Source: Candidatus Aenigmatarchaeota archaeon
GTDB lineage: Archaea; Aenigmatarchaeota; Aenigmatarchaeia; Aenigmatarchaeales; Aenigmatarchaeaceae
Direction of reading: 5' to 3'
Assembly: GCA_016933455.1 (NCBI GenBank)
Contig: JAFGAZ010000009.1
Coordinates: 1-45,990 of the forward strand
DNA: 45,990 bases
The notes beneath the pieces are model-generated. The model was not told the DNA's origin, did not search any database, and saw only the letters and a program-made list of their open reading frames with translations. Shown one piece after another: positions 24,686 through 33,075 of this stretch. A program made the translations under genes and the position numbers. How positions within the stretch are numbered: position 1 is the first letter of the stretch; each line of letters begins with the position of its first letter.

Positions 24686-26185
24686 ATGATTTGTATGGAG
24701 AATGAAAACAAAAATAAACTTACAATAGAAGACCTTACAACCTTTTGCAAGAGAAAGGGGTTTGTGTTTAGGTCCTCGGAGATATACGGGGGCGTATCAG
24801 GTTTCTGGGACTTTGGTCCTTTGGGCGTTGAGCTATACAACAACATAAAGGCAGATTTCTGGAAGTTCTTTGTGCACGACAAGGAGAACATGACAGGAAT
24901 CGATGCAAGCATAATATCGCACCCTAAAACATGGGAGGCTTCCGGCCATCTTGATGTTTTTAGCGATGTTGCTGTTGTTTGCAAAAAGTGCAAAAAGGCA
25001 ACAAAAATAGACAAGTCGGAGCTTGAAGACAAGAGCATAAGATGCGAGTGCGGCGGGGAATACGATGTCCAGGGGGAATTCAAACTGATGTTTAAGACAA
25101 GCATAGGCGCTCTAAAGCCTGAGGATGCTTACATGAGGCCTGAAACCGCCCAGGGCATGTTTCTTGATTTTCTAAGCGTGTGCGACACCACAAGGCTAAA
25201 GCTGCCGTTTGGCATAGCGCAGGTCGGCAAGTGTTTTAGAAACGAGATAGCTCCAAGGGACTTTTTGTTTAGGAGCAGGGAGTTTACAATTGGCGAATTG
25301 GAGTTTTTCACTCATCCTGAAAACGACGACTGCCCTTTGCTTGACGAATCTCATTTGGATCTGAAGCTAAGGCTTTTGGATGCAAAGACGCAGGACGAAG
25401 GAAAAGACAATCTTGTTGAAACAACGATTCGCAAGATGCTTGAAGAAAAGAAGATGAGCAACTGGCATGCCTACTGGCTTGCTGAGCAGCTTTTATGGTT
25501 TAGAAGCTTGGGTCTTTTGGGCAAGATAAAGGTAAGAGAGCACATGAAAAAGGAATTATCTCATTATTCCTCTGCAACATTCGACATGGACTATGAGTAT
25601 CCTTTTGGCAGCAATGAGATTGCTGGAAACGCCAACAGGGGGCAGTACGACCTAACGCAGCATGCAAAGTTCTCTAATGAGAAGATGTCCATATTCGACG
25701 AGGTGACAAAAAAAAGGGTTGTGCCAAGCGTCATCGAGCCTACATTCGGCATAGACAGGGTTTTTCTTGCTCTGCTGTGCCAGGGTTATTGTTTCGATGA
25801 GAAAAGAAACAACATTGTTCTAAAGCTTCCCCCGAGGCTTGCGCCTGTCAAGGTTGCGGTTTTTCCAATAATAAAAAAGGAAGCCTACCAGAAAATGGCA
25901 AGGGATATTTTCAACGAACTAAGAAAGGATTTCAATGTTACATACGATGCTTCGGGCAGCGTTGGAAGAAGGTACGCTAGAAACGATGAAAACGGAACGC
26001 CCATGTGCATCACAGTGGACGCAGACAGCACTGAAGACAATGCTGTCACCATAAGGTGGAGAGACAACGCCGAGCAGGTTAGGGTTTCCAAAGAGAACAT
26101 CCGAGAGATAGTAAGAAAGGTTATTGTTGACGGGGAAGATCTCTTCAAGTTTGGTAGCAAGGTTAATACGCGCGTCAAGGATTAA
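24686..26185 (+). CDS. glyS: Glycyl-tRNA synthetase, alpha2 type
   Basis: About 499 residues. Class II motifs are clear: KGFVFRSSEIYGG, ETAQGMFLDFL, FGIAQVGKCFRNEIAPRDFL, FTIGELEFF and EPTFGIDRVFLALL. A zinc-type insertion has CKKCKKATK and CECGG. The C-terminal anticodon-binding domain runs from PVKVAVFPI. ATG 24686 follows an A/T-rich TATA-like region by about 25 bases; 24695 is possible and a TTG at 24674 unlikely. Complete. Confidence 0.95.
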   Translation: MICMENENKNKLTIEDLTTFCKRKGFVFRSSEIYGGVSGFWDFGPLGVELYNNIKADFWKFFVHDKENMTGIDASIISHPKTWEASGHLDVFSDVAVVCKKCKKATKIDKSELEDKSIRCECGGEYDVQGEFKLMFKTSIGALKPEDAYMRPETAQGMFLDFLSVCDTTRLKLPFGIAQVGKCFRNEIAPRDFLFRSREFTIGELEFFTHPENDDCPLLDESHLDLKLRLLDAKTQDEGKDNLVETTIRKMLEEKKMSNWHAYWLAEQLLWFRSLGLLGKIKVREHMKKELSHYSSATFDMDYEYPFGSNEIAGNANRGQYDLTQHAKFSNEKMSIFDEVTKKRVVPSVIEPTFGIDRVFLALLCQGYCFDEKRNNIVLKLPPRLAPVKVAVFPIIKKEAYQKMARDIFNELRKDFNVTYDASGSVGRRYARNDENGTPMCITVDADSTEDNAVTIRWRDNAEQVRVSKENIREIVRKVIVDGEDLFKFGSKVNTRVKD

Positions 26186-26190
26186 TTCTT

Positions 26191-26808
26191 ATGAAATATA
26201 GATGGTTTGCTTTTCAGCTTGTAGCTTTGTGTGTCATAGTTTTCTTTTTGAAATACAGTGATTTTATTTTAATTGATGAGTACGTTTTGGTTTCTGCAGA
26301 TGTTCTTGCAAAGCCGTGGACCTTGGTTACAAGCATCTTTCTCCACGGAAGCTTTGAGCACCTTTTCTACAACATGTTCGCCCTTGGGCTTTTTGGCTCA
26401 TTGTTAGAGAAGATAATAGGAAGCAAAAAGTTTCTTTTGCTGTTTTTTGTTTCAGGAATAGTTTCCGGTATAGGCAGCGTTTTCTTCTATGACGCTGCAA
26501 TAGGAGCTTCAGGAGCAATATTCGGAGTGCTTGGAGCGCTTGGCGCCCTTAGACCAAAAATGACTGTCTATGTTTCATACATTCCCATGCCAATGGCTGT
26601 TGCGGTGATTCTTTGGGCAGCTGGCGATCTGATGGGGCTTTTCATGCCGTCAAATGTTGCAAACGCAGCGCACCTTTTTGGCTTGGCGTTCGGATTGCTT
26701 GTGGGTTTATTCTTAAGAAATAAATACGCAGAAAACATGTCTAAAAGAAGAATGCTTCCTTATGTTAGCGAAGAAAGGTTCGAGGAATGGGAAGACGACT
26801 ATATGTAA
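26191..26808 (+). CDS. Rhomboid-family intramembrane serine protease
   Basis: 205 residues, about six membrane helices. The catalytic Ser107 is in GASGAIFG and the catalytic His161 is in NAAHLFGLAFG, the standard Ser-His dyad. The HGSFEHLFYNM loop also matches. It cleaves membrane proteins in the lipid bilayer. It follows glyS by 5 bases and may be cotranscribed. The C-terminal tail (~35 residues) is charged and cytoplasmic. Confidence 0.94.
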   Translation: MKYRWFAFQLVALCVIVFFLKYSDFILIDEYVLVSADVLAKPWTLVTSIFLHGSFEHLFYNMFALGLFGSLLEKIIGSKKFLLLFFVSGIVSGIGSVFFYDAAIGASGAIFGVLGALGALRPKMTVYVSYIPMPMAVAVILWAAGDLMGLFMPSNVANAAHLFGLAFGLLVGLFLRNKYAENMSKRRMLPYVSEERFEEWEDDYM

Positions 26809-27072
26809 TCAGTTTCTAAAAATTTCCATTATCTCGCTTTTAACGTCAAAGAAATGTCTTTTGGTTTCTATTTCTATTAATCCCAAAGCCTTGAACTTGA
26901 TTAAAGCATTGTCCATTTCTGATATGATTTCATTTGATTGTTCTCTGGGGTATTCTATATGCACTATTCTGTTTTCAGGTATAGGGACATTTAGTGTGTA
27001 TTTTGGTATTGCTATGCTTTCCGCGGTTCTTTTGACTTCAGACCATAATTTTTCAGAACAACAGTAATCCAT
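26809..27072 (-). CDS. Hypothetical protein, A/T-rich
   Basis: 87 residues, mixed alpha/beta, no recognised motif. Two adjacent cysteines near the N-terminus (DYCCSEKLW). It directly abuts the rhomboid stop on the other strand. Probably real because the frame fills the gap and has an ATG start, but no function can be given. Confidence 0.55.
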   Translation of the reverse strand: MDYCCSEKLWSEVKRTAESIAIPKYTLNVPIPENRIVHIEYPREQSNEIISEMDNALIKFKALGLIEIETKRHFFDVKSEIMEIFRN

Positions 27073-27102
27073 ACAAGTATAGGCAAAGAAAATTTCTTAT
27101 AT

Positions 27103-27243
27103 CTATCTTACCCTTATCTTTAGCTTCCTTCTGCAGAACTTGCAAAGCTTCTGGTTGACTCCCTTCCACTTGACATTGGTTAGCCTTCCTACTTCCTTTA
27201 CTGACTTTTTGCATTTATCACAAATAACTTGAATGAGAATCAC
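27103..27243 (-). CDS. Tiny zinc-ribbon protein
   Basis: 46 codons not obvious by length alone. Contains ICDKCKK and LCKFCRR, two C-x2-C pairs 22 residues apart, and is very basic (RKLKIRVR end), so it probably binds zinc and nucleic acid. The frame starts at GTG 27243, but GGTGAT overlaps that codon. By the spacing seen at rpl11 and spt5 (GTGAT, four bases, start), translation could begin at an ATT at 27234. It lies just downstream of the CBS-HPF gene. Family not recognised. Confidence 0.65.
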   Translation of the reverse strand: MILIQVICDKCKKSVKEVGRLTNVKWKGVNQKLCKFCRRKLKIRVR

Positions 27244-27254
27244 CTTTCAATATC

Positions 27255-28394
27255 TTATCTTAGCAACTTTTTAAATCTTAACATCTCTTTTAGCCTGTCT
27301 CTCTTGCTTTTCTTGTTCTTTATCACTATCTTCTCTAGCTTGTCTAAAGCCTCGTCCACTGCTGACCTAAAGTCCCAAGCATAAGACTTTGTAACGTAAA
27401 AGCCCCTTTCCGAGCTAAGCCTTGCCCTTATGGAATACTTTACCCTGCCTTTTCTTTCGTATCTTTTCACGTGCAAAAAAAGAAAGGGATTTTTCACTAT
27501 CTTGGAGAGCTTTTCCATGCTGTCATTTAGCATCCTGTTTATCGTGCTCATTACAAAGTCGTCCTCTTCTTCAAGGCCGCTTATCTGGTATGATGGTCCC
27601 TTTGGATTTAGGCTTGATACATAGTATTCCAAAAGGTCTTTTTCTGTGACAACGCCTATCGGCGAATTGTTTTCAGAAACAATAACCCCGTCCGTGTCGT
27701 ACTTTCTCATCAGGTTTATGGATTCGCTAAGGGGAGTTTTCTTGTCTACTGATGTTGGGCGCTTGTTCATCACAGTCGATACAAGAATGTCTCTTGTTGT
27801 TAGCTTTTCAGCTGACATGGAGTAAAAGTTCATCCTTTCGCTTGGCTTTACTGCCCTTAGCAAGTCGAATATTGTGACAACGCCTACAATCTTCTTTTTA
27901 GAATCAACAACAGGCAGCCTTGAAATGTTCTTTTCTCTCATCAGAAATCTGGCTGTTCCTATGTCGTCTTCGTGGTATATTGTCTCGGCTTTTGACATCA
28001 CTGTCTCTGCCTTTGCCTGCCTAAAGGCCTTGCTTTTTGATGCCGCGTCAACTATGTCGCTAAGCGATATGATGCCTACTACGACCTTATTGTCAAGAAC
28101 AGGCAATGCCCTAAGGCCTGTTCTTAGAATCTTTTGCGCTGCCTCTTCTATTTCTTGGTCTGGTCGTATAGTTGCAGGCATGTGACCCATTACGGTTCTT
28201 ACCTTTATTCTGGTCGGGTCTGATATTTCCCTGCCAGCTATTTGTTTTGAGTATACTATTCCCTCTAGTTTGTTGTTTTCAAGCACCAGAACTTCCCTAA
28301 AGCAGTTCTTTTCTATTAATGACAATACGTCAGACACGCTGTCGTTAGGTTTGACGTATTTCAAATCCTTTGACATTATTTCGTTTACTTTCAT
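27255..28394 (-). CDS. Four-CBS-domain protein fused to a ribosome hibernation (HPF/S30AE-like) domain
   Basis: 379 residues. Four CBS motifs in two Bateman pairs at about 3-58, 68-122, 130-190 and 205-265. The C-terminal ~80 residues (HVKRYERKGRVKYSIRARLS, then AWDFRSAVDEALDKLEKIV) match HPF/YfiA-type proteins that sit in the ribosomal decoding site. CBS pairs bind adenine nucleotides, so ribosome hibernation controlled by energy charge is inferred. ATG 28394 is chosen: GTGAT stands four bases before it. Downstream of endA and overlapping its stop region. Confidence 0.88.
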   Translation of the reverse strand: MKVNEIMSKDLKYVKPNDSVSDVLSLIEKNCFREVLVLENNKLEGIVYSKQIAGREISDPTRIKVRTVMGHMPATIRPDQEIEEAAQKILRTGLRALPVLDNKVVVGIISLSDIVDAASKSKAFRQAKAETVMSKAETIYHEDDIGTARFLMREKNISRLPVVDSKKKIVGVVTIFDLLRAVKPSERMNFYSMSAEKLTTRDILVSTVMNKRPTSVDKKTPLSESINLMRKYDTDGVIVSENNSPIGVVTEKDLLEYYVSSLNPKGPSYQISGLEEEDDFVMSTINRMLNDSMEKLSKIVKNPFLFLHVKRYERKGRVKYSIRARLSSERGFYVTKSYAWDFRSAVDEALDKLEKIVIKNKKSKRDRLKEMLRFKKLLR

Positions 28395-28399
28395 CATGA

Positions 28400-28948
28400 T
28401 CACGGACTAAGATAATTGATATTGTAATAAGTGACGTCGTTTTCGTTGTCAACTATTGCCCAAAGCATGCTGGACCTTATGTTGTGCGCAAGTCTTACTG
28501 CCCTTGAAAGCTCCTGGAAAGAGCAGGCATAGTCTTCTGGAACGCAGAAAACTATCCACTTTGTGTGCTCGTGCGGAGCCTTGGGACCTTTCTTTACCGG
28601 CTTTATGCCCCTGTCATACACCCTAAAATCGCAGCCGAACTTGAAGCCTGTTCTTACAGGAAGGCCTCTTTCTCTCATGTCCTTGTATACAATGTAGCGT
28701 ACAACAAACCTCGGGTCTATTTTCTGGGCCTGCTTGTAGAGCTTCTTCATCGTGACTTTTTTCTTGTTTTCAAAAAGCTCTATTCTTCCCTTTTCAAGAA
28801 GAAAGGCAGTTTCAACCAAAGAAAGCTCAAGGCCGTCTTCTATTAGTTCTCCAAACCAGCTCTCGTTAAAGAGCCTGTTGGCATCGTCCTTGTTCCAAAC
28901 AACAGACTTGTTTTCGCTAAGTTCAGCTTTGGCTATTTTCTTGGGCAT
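28400..28948 (-). CDS. endA: tRNA-intron endonuclease, catalytic lysine replaced
   Basis: 182 residues, the size of the homotetrameric alpha4 form. The C-terminal nuclease domain has DFRVYDRG (catalytic Tyr111) and EHTKW (catalytic His128). The usual RLAHSVRKK motif reads RLAHNIRSSMLWAIVD (approximately 152-167): the two residues after Arg are Ser159 and Ser160, so the expected catalytic Lys is absent. It cuts bulge-helix-bulge introns, such as that in the tRNA-Arg at 16439. A partner subunit, as in heteromeric enzymes, may be encoded elsewhere. GTGAT precedes the ATG. Confidence 0.9.
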   Translation of the reverse strand: MPKKIAKAELSENKSVVWNKDDANRLFNESWFGELIEDGLELSLVETAFLLEKGRIELFENKKKVTMKKLYKQAQKIDPRFVVRYIVYKDMRERGLPVRTGFKFGCDFRVYDRGIKPVKKGPKAPHEHTKWIVFCVPEDYACSFQELSRAVRLAHNIRSSMLWAIVDNENDVTYYNINYLSP

Positions 28949-28987
28949 ATAATCACTTTATCATTATCCTATTTAAATTCTACGAGT

Positions 28988-29533
28988 CTACAACCTGATT
29001 CCCTTTGCCATCATGTTTATCTTGCAACTCTCGCAGAAATACTTTTGCTTTGAGTCGATGTCCCCGACCGAAGGGGAAAAGTTCATCACGCATTCCCTGT
29101 TGTCGCAGTGGTGAAGTCCCAGGTGGTGGCCCACCTCATGTATTACTTCCTTTGTAGCCCTTTCTGCTAGCAGGTTAAGGTTCGGAGTCTCGTCATAGAA
29201 CTCAGGCCTCATTCTCGCTATCGAAACAATAAAGCAGCTTATTGTCGGGTTCTCTAGGCTGAAGACAAAGCTCAAGCCCTTGAAGTAAAGGTCAGAGTCT
29301 ATTAGCATTATAGTGGGAATGTTTTTGTCTATGAACTTTACTGCTGACTCGTTGGCAAGCTTTGTTAGTATGACCTCGGCGTTGTGCTGCTTTCTCCAGC
29401 GGTTGAACGAATCTTCCGGCACGGAAAGCTTTGGCATCACGCGCGACTTTATGTTGATGTTCTCAAGCTCGTTTTGCACAGTGTCAAGCACTCTCTGAGG
29501 TATAATGCTTATTGGCACTATACGTAGAAACAT
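28988..29533 (-). CDS. amzA: Archaemetzincin zinc protease
   Basis: 181 residues. The motif HEVGHHLGLHHC is followed by C-x4-C-x-M (CDNRECVM), the archaemetzincin signature with a methionine turn, then CESC. These features identify the family with little doubt. Aminopeptidase-like zinc hydrolase, cytoplasmic; natural substrate unknown. Complete and single-copy in this window. Confidence 0.96.
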   Translation of the reverse strand: MFLRIVPISIIPQRVLDTVQNELENINIKSRVMPKLSVPEDSFNRWRKQHNAEVILTKLANESAVKFIDKNIPTIMLIDSDLYFKGLSFVFSLENPTISCFIVSIARMRPEFYDETPNLNLLAERATKEVIHEVGHHLGLHHCDNRECVMNFSPSVGDIDSKQKYFCESCKINMMAKGIRL

Positions 29534-29564
29534 ATTAGATAATTGGTTAATTGTGTTAAAAAAT

Positions 29565-29822
29565 CTAATTTTTTCTTGATTCTAACTGATTTTCTATTTC
29601 AACCTTCTCTCCGTTTATATATTTTACAATAATCGGATATAATTTTTCCATGAAATCTGGGAAAATTTTGTTTGCTGATACCACAAAATTCATATCCTCT
29701 TTTGTAAGACTTTTATCGTTTTCCCAGAACCTATCCACGATTTCGTCAAGTTCGAGCCAGATTTCTTCCGTCCCTTCCTTTCTTATGTATTGTTCTATTT
29801 CTTCCGAGTTTTTGAATCTCAT
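29565..29822 (-). CDS. Hypothetical small acidic protein
   Basis: 85 residues from ATG 29822; a GTG at 29831 is less likely. Acidic and helical (NSEEIEQYIRKEGTEEIWLE), no motif recognised. It lies between amzA and tRNA-Phe. Confidence 0.6.
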   Translation of the reverse strand: MRFKNSEEIEQYIRKEGTEEIWLELDEIVDRFWENDKSLTKEDMNFVVSANKIFPDFMEKLYPIIVKYINGEKVEIENQLESRKN

Positions 29823-29842
29823 ACAAACCACGAAAAGTAGAG

Positions 29843-29916
29843 TGGGACAGGCGTGATTTGAACACGCGACATCACGATCTTCAGTCGTGCGCTCTCCCAG
29901 GCTGAGCTACTGCCCC
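29843..29916 (-). tRNA. tRNA-Phe (anticodon GAA)
   Basis: On the minus strand GGGGCAG (5') pairs with CTGTCCC (3'), one G-T pair, discriminator A. D arm GCTC/GAGC, anticodon stem CACGA/TCGTG with loop CTGAAGA giving anticodon GAA, T arm GCGTG-TTCAAAT-CACGC. No intron and no encoded CCA. 74 bases. Confidence 0.96.
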
Positions 29917-30057
29917 ATACAACTGATAAAGGGATAATAATATTTAAGCTTTTTAATGTCGATATGGGGCTAAAATAAGAAGGAAAGACAAAGAAAAAAG
30001 GAAGTTAAAACAAGTCAACGACCGTCATCTTTGCATCGGGTCAAAAATCACAAATCA

Positions 30058-30159
30058 TTATTTTTTCTTTTTCTTTGTAGACTTCTTTGCTGTCTTTTTC
30101 TTGGTTGTCTTTTTCTTTGTTACTTTTTTCTTTGTTGTCTTCTTTTTCTTTGCTGGCAT
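30058..30159 (-). CDS. 33-residue lysine/threonine-rich basic protein
   Basis: Starts MPAKKKKTTKKK and continues as repeats of KKK with T, V, A or S spacers to the end; 21 or so of the 33 residues are Lys and there are no acidic residues. The composition resembles histone H1-like tails and other nucleic-acid compacting proteins. AGGTG lies seven bases before the ATG, a TATA element is present at 30236-30245, and the codons are a mix of AAA and AAG, so it is a real gene rather than a low-complexity accident. It lies 122 bases downstream of top6A. Confidence 0.75.
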   Translation of the reverse strand: MPAKKKKTTKKKVTKKKTTKKKTAKKSTKKKKK

Positions 30160-30191
30160 TTTTTACACCTCATTTTTTTTCGAAAAATATC

Positions 30192-30245
30192 ACGAATAAT
30201 TTTTTTTATTCGTAATTAAGAATAACATTTCCCGATATATAAAAT
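30192..30245 (-). promoter_or_regulatory. Promoter and 5'-leader hairpin of the K/T-rich protein gene
   Basis: Read on the minus strand, TTTATATATCGG at about 30236-30245 is a TATA box. About 25 bases further, ACGAATAA (30213-30206) and TTATTCGT (30199-30192) form a perfect 8-bp stem around A6. The hairpin begins about where transcription should start, so it may be the 5' end of the mRNA; it could instead end top6A transcription. Confidence 0.5.
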
Positions 30246-30281
30246 TATGTCTGAATTTTTTATGAAAAAAATTCCAAAGAA

Positions 30282-31364
30282 CTAGATTATCCAATCTTTT
30301 TTCTTTATTTTTTCCGGTATGTACTCATCCGATATGAAAGATATGCCCTTGGAAGATAGGGCTGCTAGTTCCACTTTGCCGTTTATTTGCTTCATGAGCT
30401 GGAACTGCCTTTTCCATTCCTTGTGATCCTTGAACCAGTCGTACTTTCCCATATCCTTCAATCTCTTGGCGTCAACTTCCTTGAACTTGATTATGTGCTT
30501 CTTTAAATCAAAGTTTTCTATGTCATCTCCTGTGAGACCTAGGAACCTTGCATTGGGTATTGTAAGCCTGTCTGAAATGTGTGCTAGAGAAATTGAACCG
30601 AATTTCAAAACAGAGTAGATGTAAAATCCCCAAGGGTCAAAGTCTGTTAGAACATACACGGGCAGCTTGTGCTCTACGTTGAGTCTTTGCAAAAGCCTTC
30701 TAACTCCTCTTGTTGACTGGCCCTGCGACGACATGATTATGCAGTTGAGCCTCTTCCACACCTTATCCTCGTGCAGCCTTTCCCATTCTGCAGCCTTTTC
30801 CATGTATATGACAAACTCTGCGTCAACACTCTTGAACTCTATTTCCTCGACGTTTGACGGTATTGACCATCCGCCTGAACCAAGCTTTGCCCAGTTCACA
30901 AGGTCTCCCTTGTCTTTAACTACAACATTGCCTGCAACGGAGCCCATCTTGTTGGCATTGATGTGAAGCTGCTCTCTTGAAAGAGATGTTATTAGTTCCA
31001 AATCCTCTATTGCCTTGTTGGAATCTTCTTGCTGGTCAACAAGGTCGATGTTGGTTCCTGGCAGAGTTCTTTTTATCCTGTAGTAGACTTCTCTGAGGCT
31101 CAGGTGCTTTTGCACTTCCACAAGCTCCTTGGCAGTGGCTGCTGCCTCTATTGTCTGGACGAACTTTTTGATGTGGGAAATGTTAAAGAAATGTCTCTTT
31201 GACGTGTTGTTTCCAAGGGTCAGTATGTTTTGCTTCTTGTCAAATATCGTGTTTGAAAGAGACCTTACAGGTATTTCCAAGGAGGGGTTTTTGTTTTGCT
31301 CTATTTCCTTGACTAGGTCCTTTCCCATTTTCTCGAGCTTTTGCGCAGACGTGTTCTTTTTCAT
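30282..31364 (-). CDS. top6A: DNA topoisomerase VI subunit A
   Basis: 360 residues. The catalytic Tyr is in LREVYYRIK (Tyr94 or 95, winged-helix/CAP domain). The Toprim domain follows with DAEFVIYMEKAAEWERL (Glu) and TDFDPWG (metal-binding Asp pair). It is the Spo11-like cleavage subunit. It overlaps top6B by four bases (ATGA). Together they form the A2B2 type IIB topoisomerase that relaxes and decatenates DNA. Length is normal. Confidence 0.97.
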   Translation of the reverse strand: MKKNTSAQKLEKMGKDLVKEIEQNKNPSLEIPVRSLSNTIFDKKQNILTLGNNTSKRHFFNISHIKKFVQTIEAAATAKELVEVQKHLSLREVYYRIKRTLPGTNIDLVDQQEDSNKAIEDLELITSLSREQLHINANKMGSVAGNVVVKDKGDLVNWAKLGSGGWSIPSNVEEIEFKSVDAEFVIYMEKAAEWERLHEDKVWKRLNCIIMSSQGQSTRGVRRLLQRLNVEHKLPVYVLTDFDPWGFYIYSVLKFGSISLAHISDRLTIPNARFLGLTGDDIENFDLKKHIIKFKEVDAKRLKDMGKYDWFKDHKEWKRQFQLMKQINGKVELAALSSKGISFISDEYIPEKIKKKDWII

Positions 31365-32914
31365 TTTTTCTCACCCTTCTCCTCTTTCTTTAAGAAACCC
31401 TCAAGGCCCTTTATTATCTTTTCCTTCTTTTCACCCGAAAGCTTTGACAGGCTTTCTGCAACCTCGGGTATGTATCTTTCAAACATGTTCTGTCTCATCT
31501 CTATTTCCTTGTTTCTTTTCTTCTTTGATATGAAAATCTTGAGCTTTCTTCCGGCATCCTGCAAAGCCAGCTTTATTTCCTTTATTATTTCAGGATACGA
31601 AGCAATGGCTTGCTTTCCTTCGGACGTGAAAGGCACCCATACGGATGCAAAATGCACCAGTATCAAAAGAGGCCCGTTTGGCATAGAACCTTGCGATTGC
31701 TGCAGGCCGTATCTTCTCCAGTCAAGACTCTTGACAGCATCTGTTATTGCGCAGTCACCATTGTGATACATCAACGGGACCTTGTTTGCAAATCGTAGAA
31801 GCTCTGCAGAGTTTTTTGCGTTAAGATCCCCCCCGTACGCAAGCCCCACCTCAACAGCAAAAGGCCTTCCCTTGTAGACAGTTGGCGACCTTGCTATTGA
31901 AACGAAATGCTCTCCTTGTATTTCTTTTTTTAGACCTTTTTCAATCAAGGACTCTCCCAGCTGGGAAAGGCAGTCAGTGGAAGGCGCGATAAGCTTTACT
32001 TTTTGCATTGAGTTGTGCAAGTTGACAATGTCTTGGTGCCTTAGTTCAGAGGGCTTTGTCTTATTTTCTATCTTGGCAAGCTTTAGTATCTGGTCGGCTG
32101 ATGAGCTTCCCACCCTGCAAAAGTTCTTTCTCAAAAAGACGCTCATGTTCAAATCTTTCGATGTTCTTGCCATTCTTCTTAGTATGCCAAGCTCAACTCC
32201 GTGCGGATGGGGCTTTATTTCCTTTGGTAGGTTGGGCATTTCCTTTGTTGCCCTCTCAAACACTGTCTTGCCGTTTGGGCCGTTGTAAATTATCTTGGCA
32301 TAAGGGTTCATTATTGCTGTCTGCTTTAGGTACTCTGGTATGGACTGGCCCTTTTCAACATACCTTCCCTCTATCTCAAGCTCTATCTTTATGCCGTGCC
32401 AGCCTTTTAGGTTCTTTTCTTTTTTTGTAGATATTATGTTTGGCTGGTTCCTGACAACGTCTATTGTCATGTCAAGCTCTATAATGTCCTTTCCTGTGCT
32501 TGACGTGAGCTTTGCGGTCTTGCCTGTTGTCAGCTGTGAATATAATATGGCTCCTGCAACACCGATGCCTTGCGTTCCTCTTGCCTGCCTGAGCCTGTGG
32601 AACTTGCTGCCGTAGAGGAACTTGCCGAATGCCAAATGCAGCTTCTCTTCCACAATTCCGGGGCCGTTGTCCTCGACTCTTATCATGTACTTATTGTCTT
32701 CTGTTGGCTTTACTGTGACTTTTATGTCAGGCAGAATTCCTGCTTCCTCGCATGCGTCTATCGAATTGTCCACAAGCTCCTTTATGACGGTGAGCATTGA
32801 TTTTGTGGTGTTCTCATAGCCCAGAAGGTGCCTGTTTTTTTCAAAGAACTCGGCAATAGAAATTTCCTTTAGGTTCTTTGAAAGTTCCTGTGCGTCTTGA
32901 GTCTTTTTGGCCAT
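31361..32914 (-). CDS. top6B: DNA topoisomerase VI subunit B
   Basis: 517 residues. The Bergerat/GHKL ATPase motifs are ELVDNSIDACEEAG, RVEDNGPGI and GTQGIGVAGAILYSQ. An H2TH-like and transducer domain follow (IARSPTVYKGRPFAVEVG). It binds ATP and drives strand passage with subunit A. AGTGAT precedes the ATG 32914. Complete. Confidence 0.97.
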   Translation of the reverse strand: MAKKTQDAQELSKNLKEISIAEFFEKNRHLLGYENTTKSMLTVIKELVDNSIDACEEAGILPDIKVTVKPTEDNKYMIRVEDNGPGIVEEKLHLAFGKFLYGSKFHRLRQARGTQGIGVAGAILYSQLTTGKTAKLTSSTGKDIIELDMTIDVVRNQPNIISTKKEKNLKGWHGIKIELEIEGRYVEKGQSIPEYLKQTAIMNPYAKIIYNGPNGKTVFERATKEMPNLPKEIKPHPHGVELGILRRMARTSKDLNMSVFLRKNFCRVGSSSADQILKLAKIENKTKPSELRHQDIVNLHNSMQKVKLIAPSTDCLSQLGESLIEKGLKKEIQGEHFVSIARSPTVYKGRPFAVEVGLAYGGDLNAKNSAELLRFANKVPLMYHNGDCAITDAVKSLDWRRYGLQQSQGSMPNGPLLILVHFASVWVPFTSEGKQAIASYPEIIKEIKLALQDAGRKLKIFISKKKRNKEIEMRQNMFERYIPEVAESLSKLSGEKKEKIIKGLEGFLKKEEKGEKK

Positions 32915-33075
32915 CTTATCACTTGATTCAATTTATTTCGGATTTGTTACTTTTAAAGTTTTTTTGTCTCTAGAAGTAATTCTTTGCTTTCTATTAGATA
33001 TACACGTGCTTTGTATAAATTTGTTTTGAGTAAAAAACAAGGCTTTAATAAAATTCGAAAATAACAATCTAATTA

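Noticed and set aside
29920-30057. C/D box small RNA between tRNA-Phe and the K/T protein
   Set aside because: Weak box-like matches (GATGAC, TTGA) do not meet the C and D consensus together.
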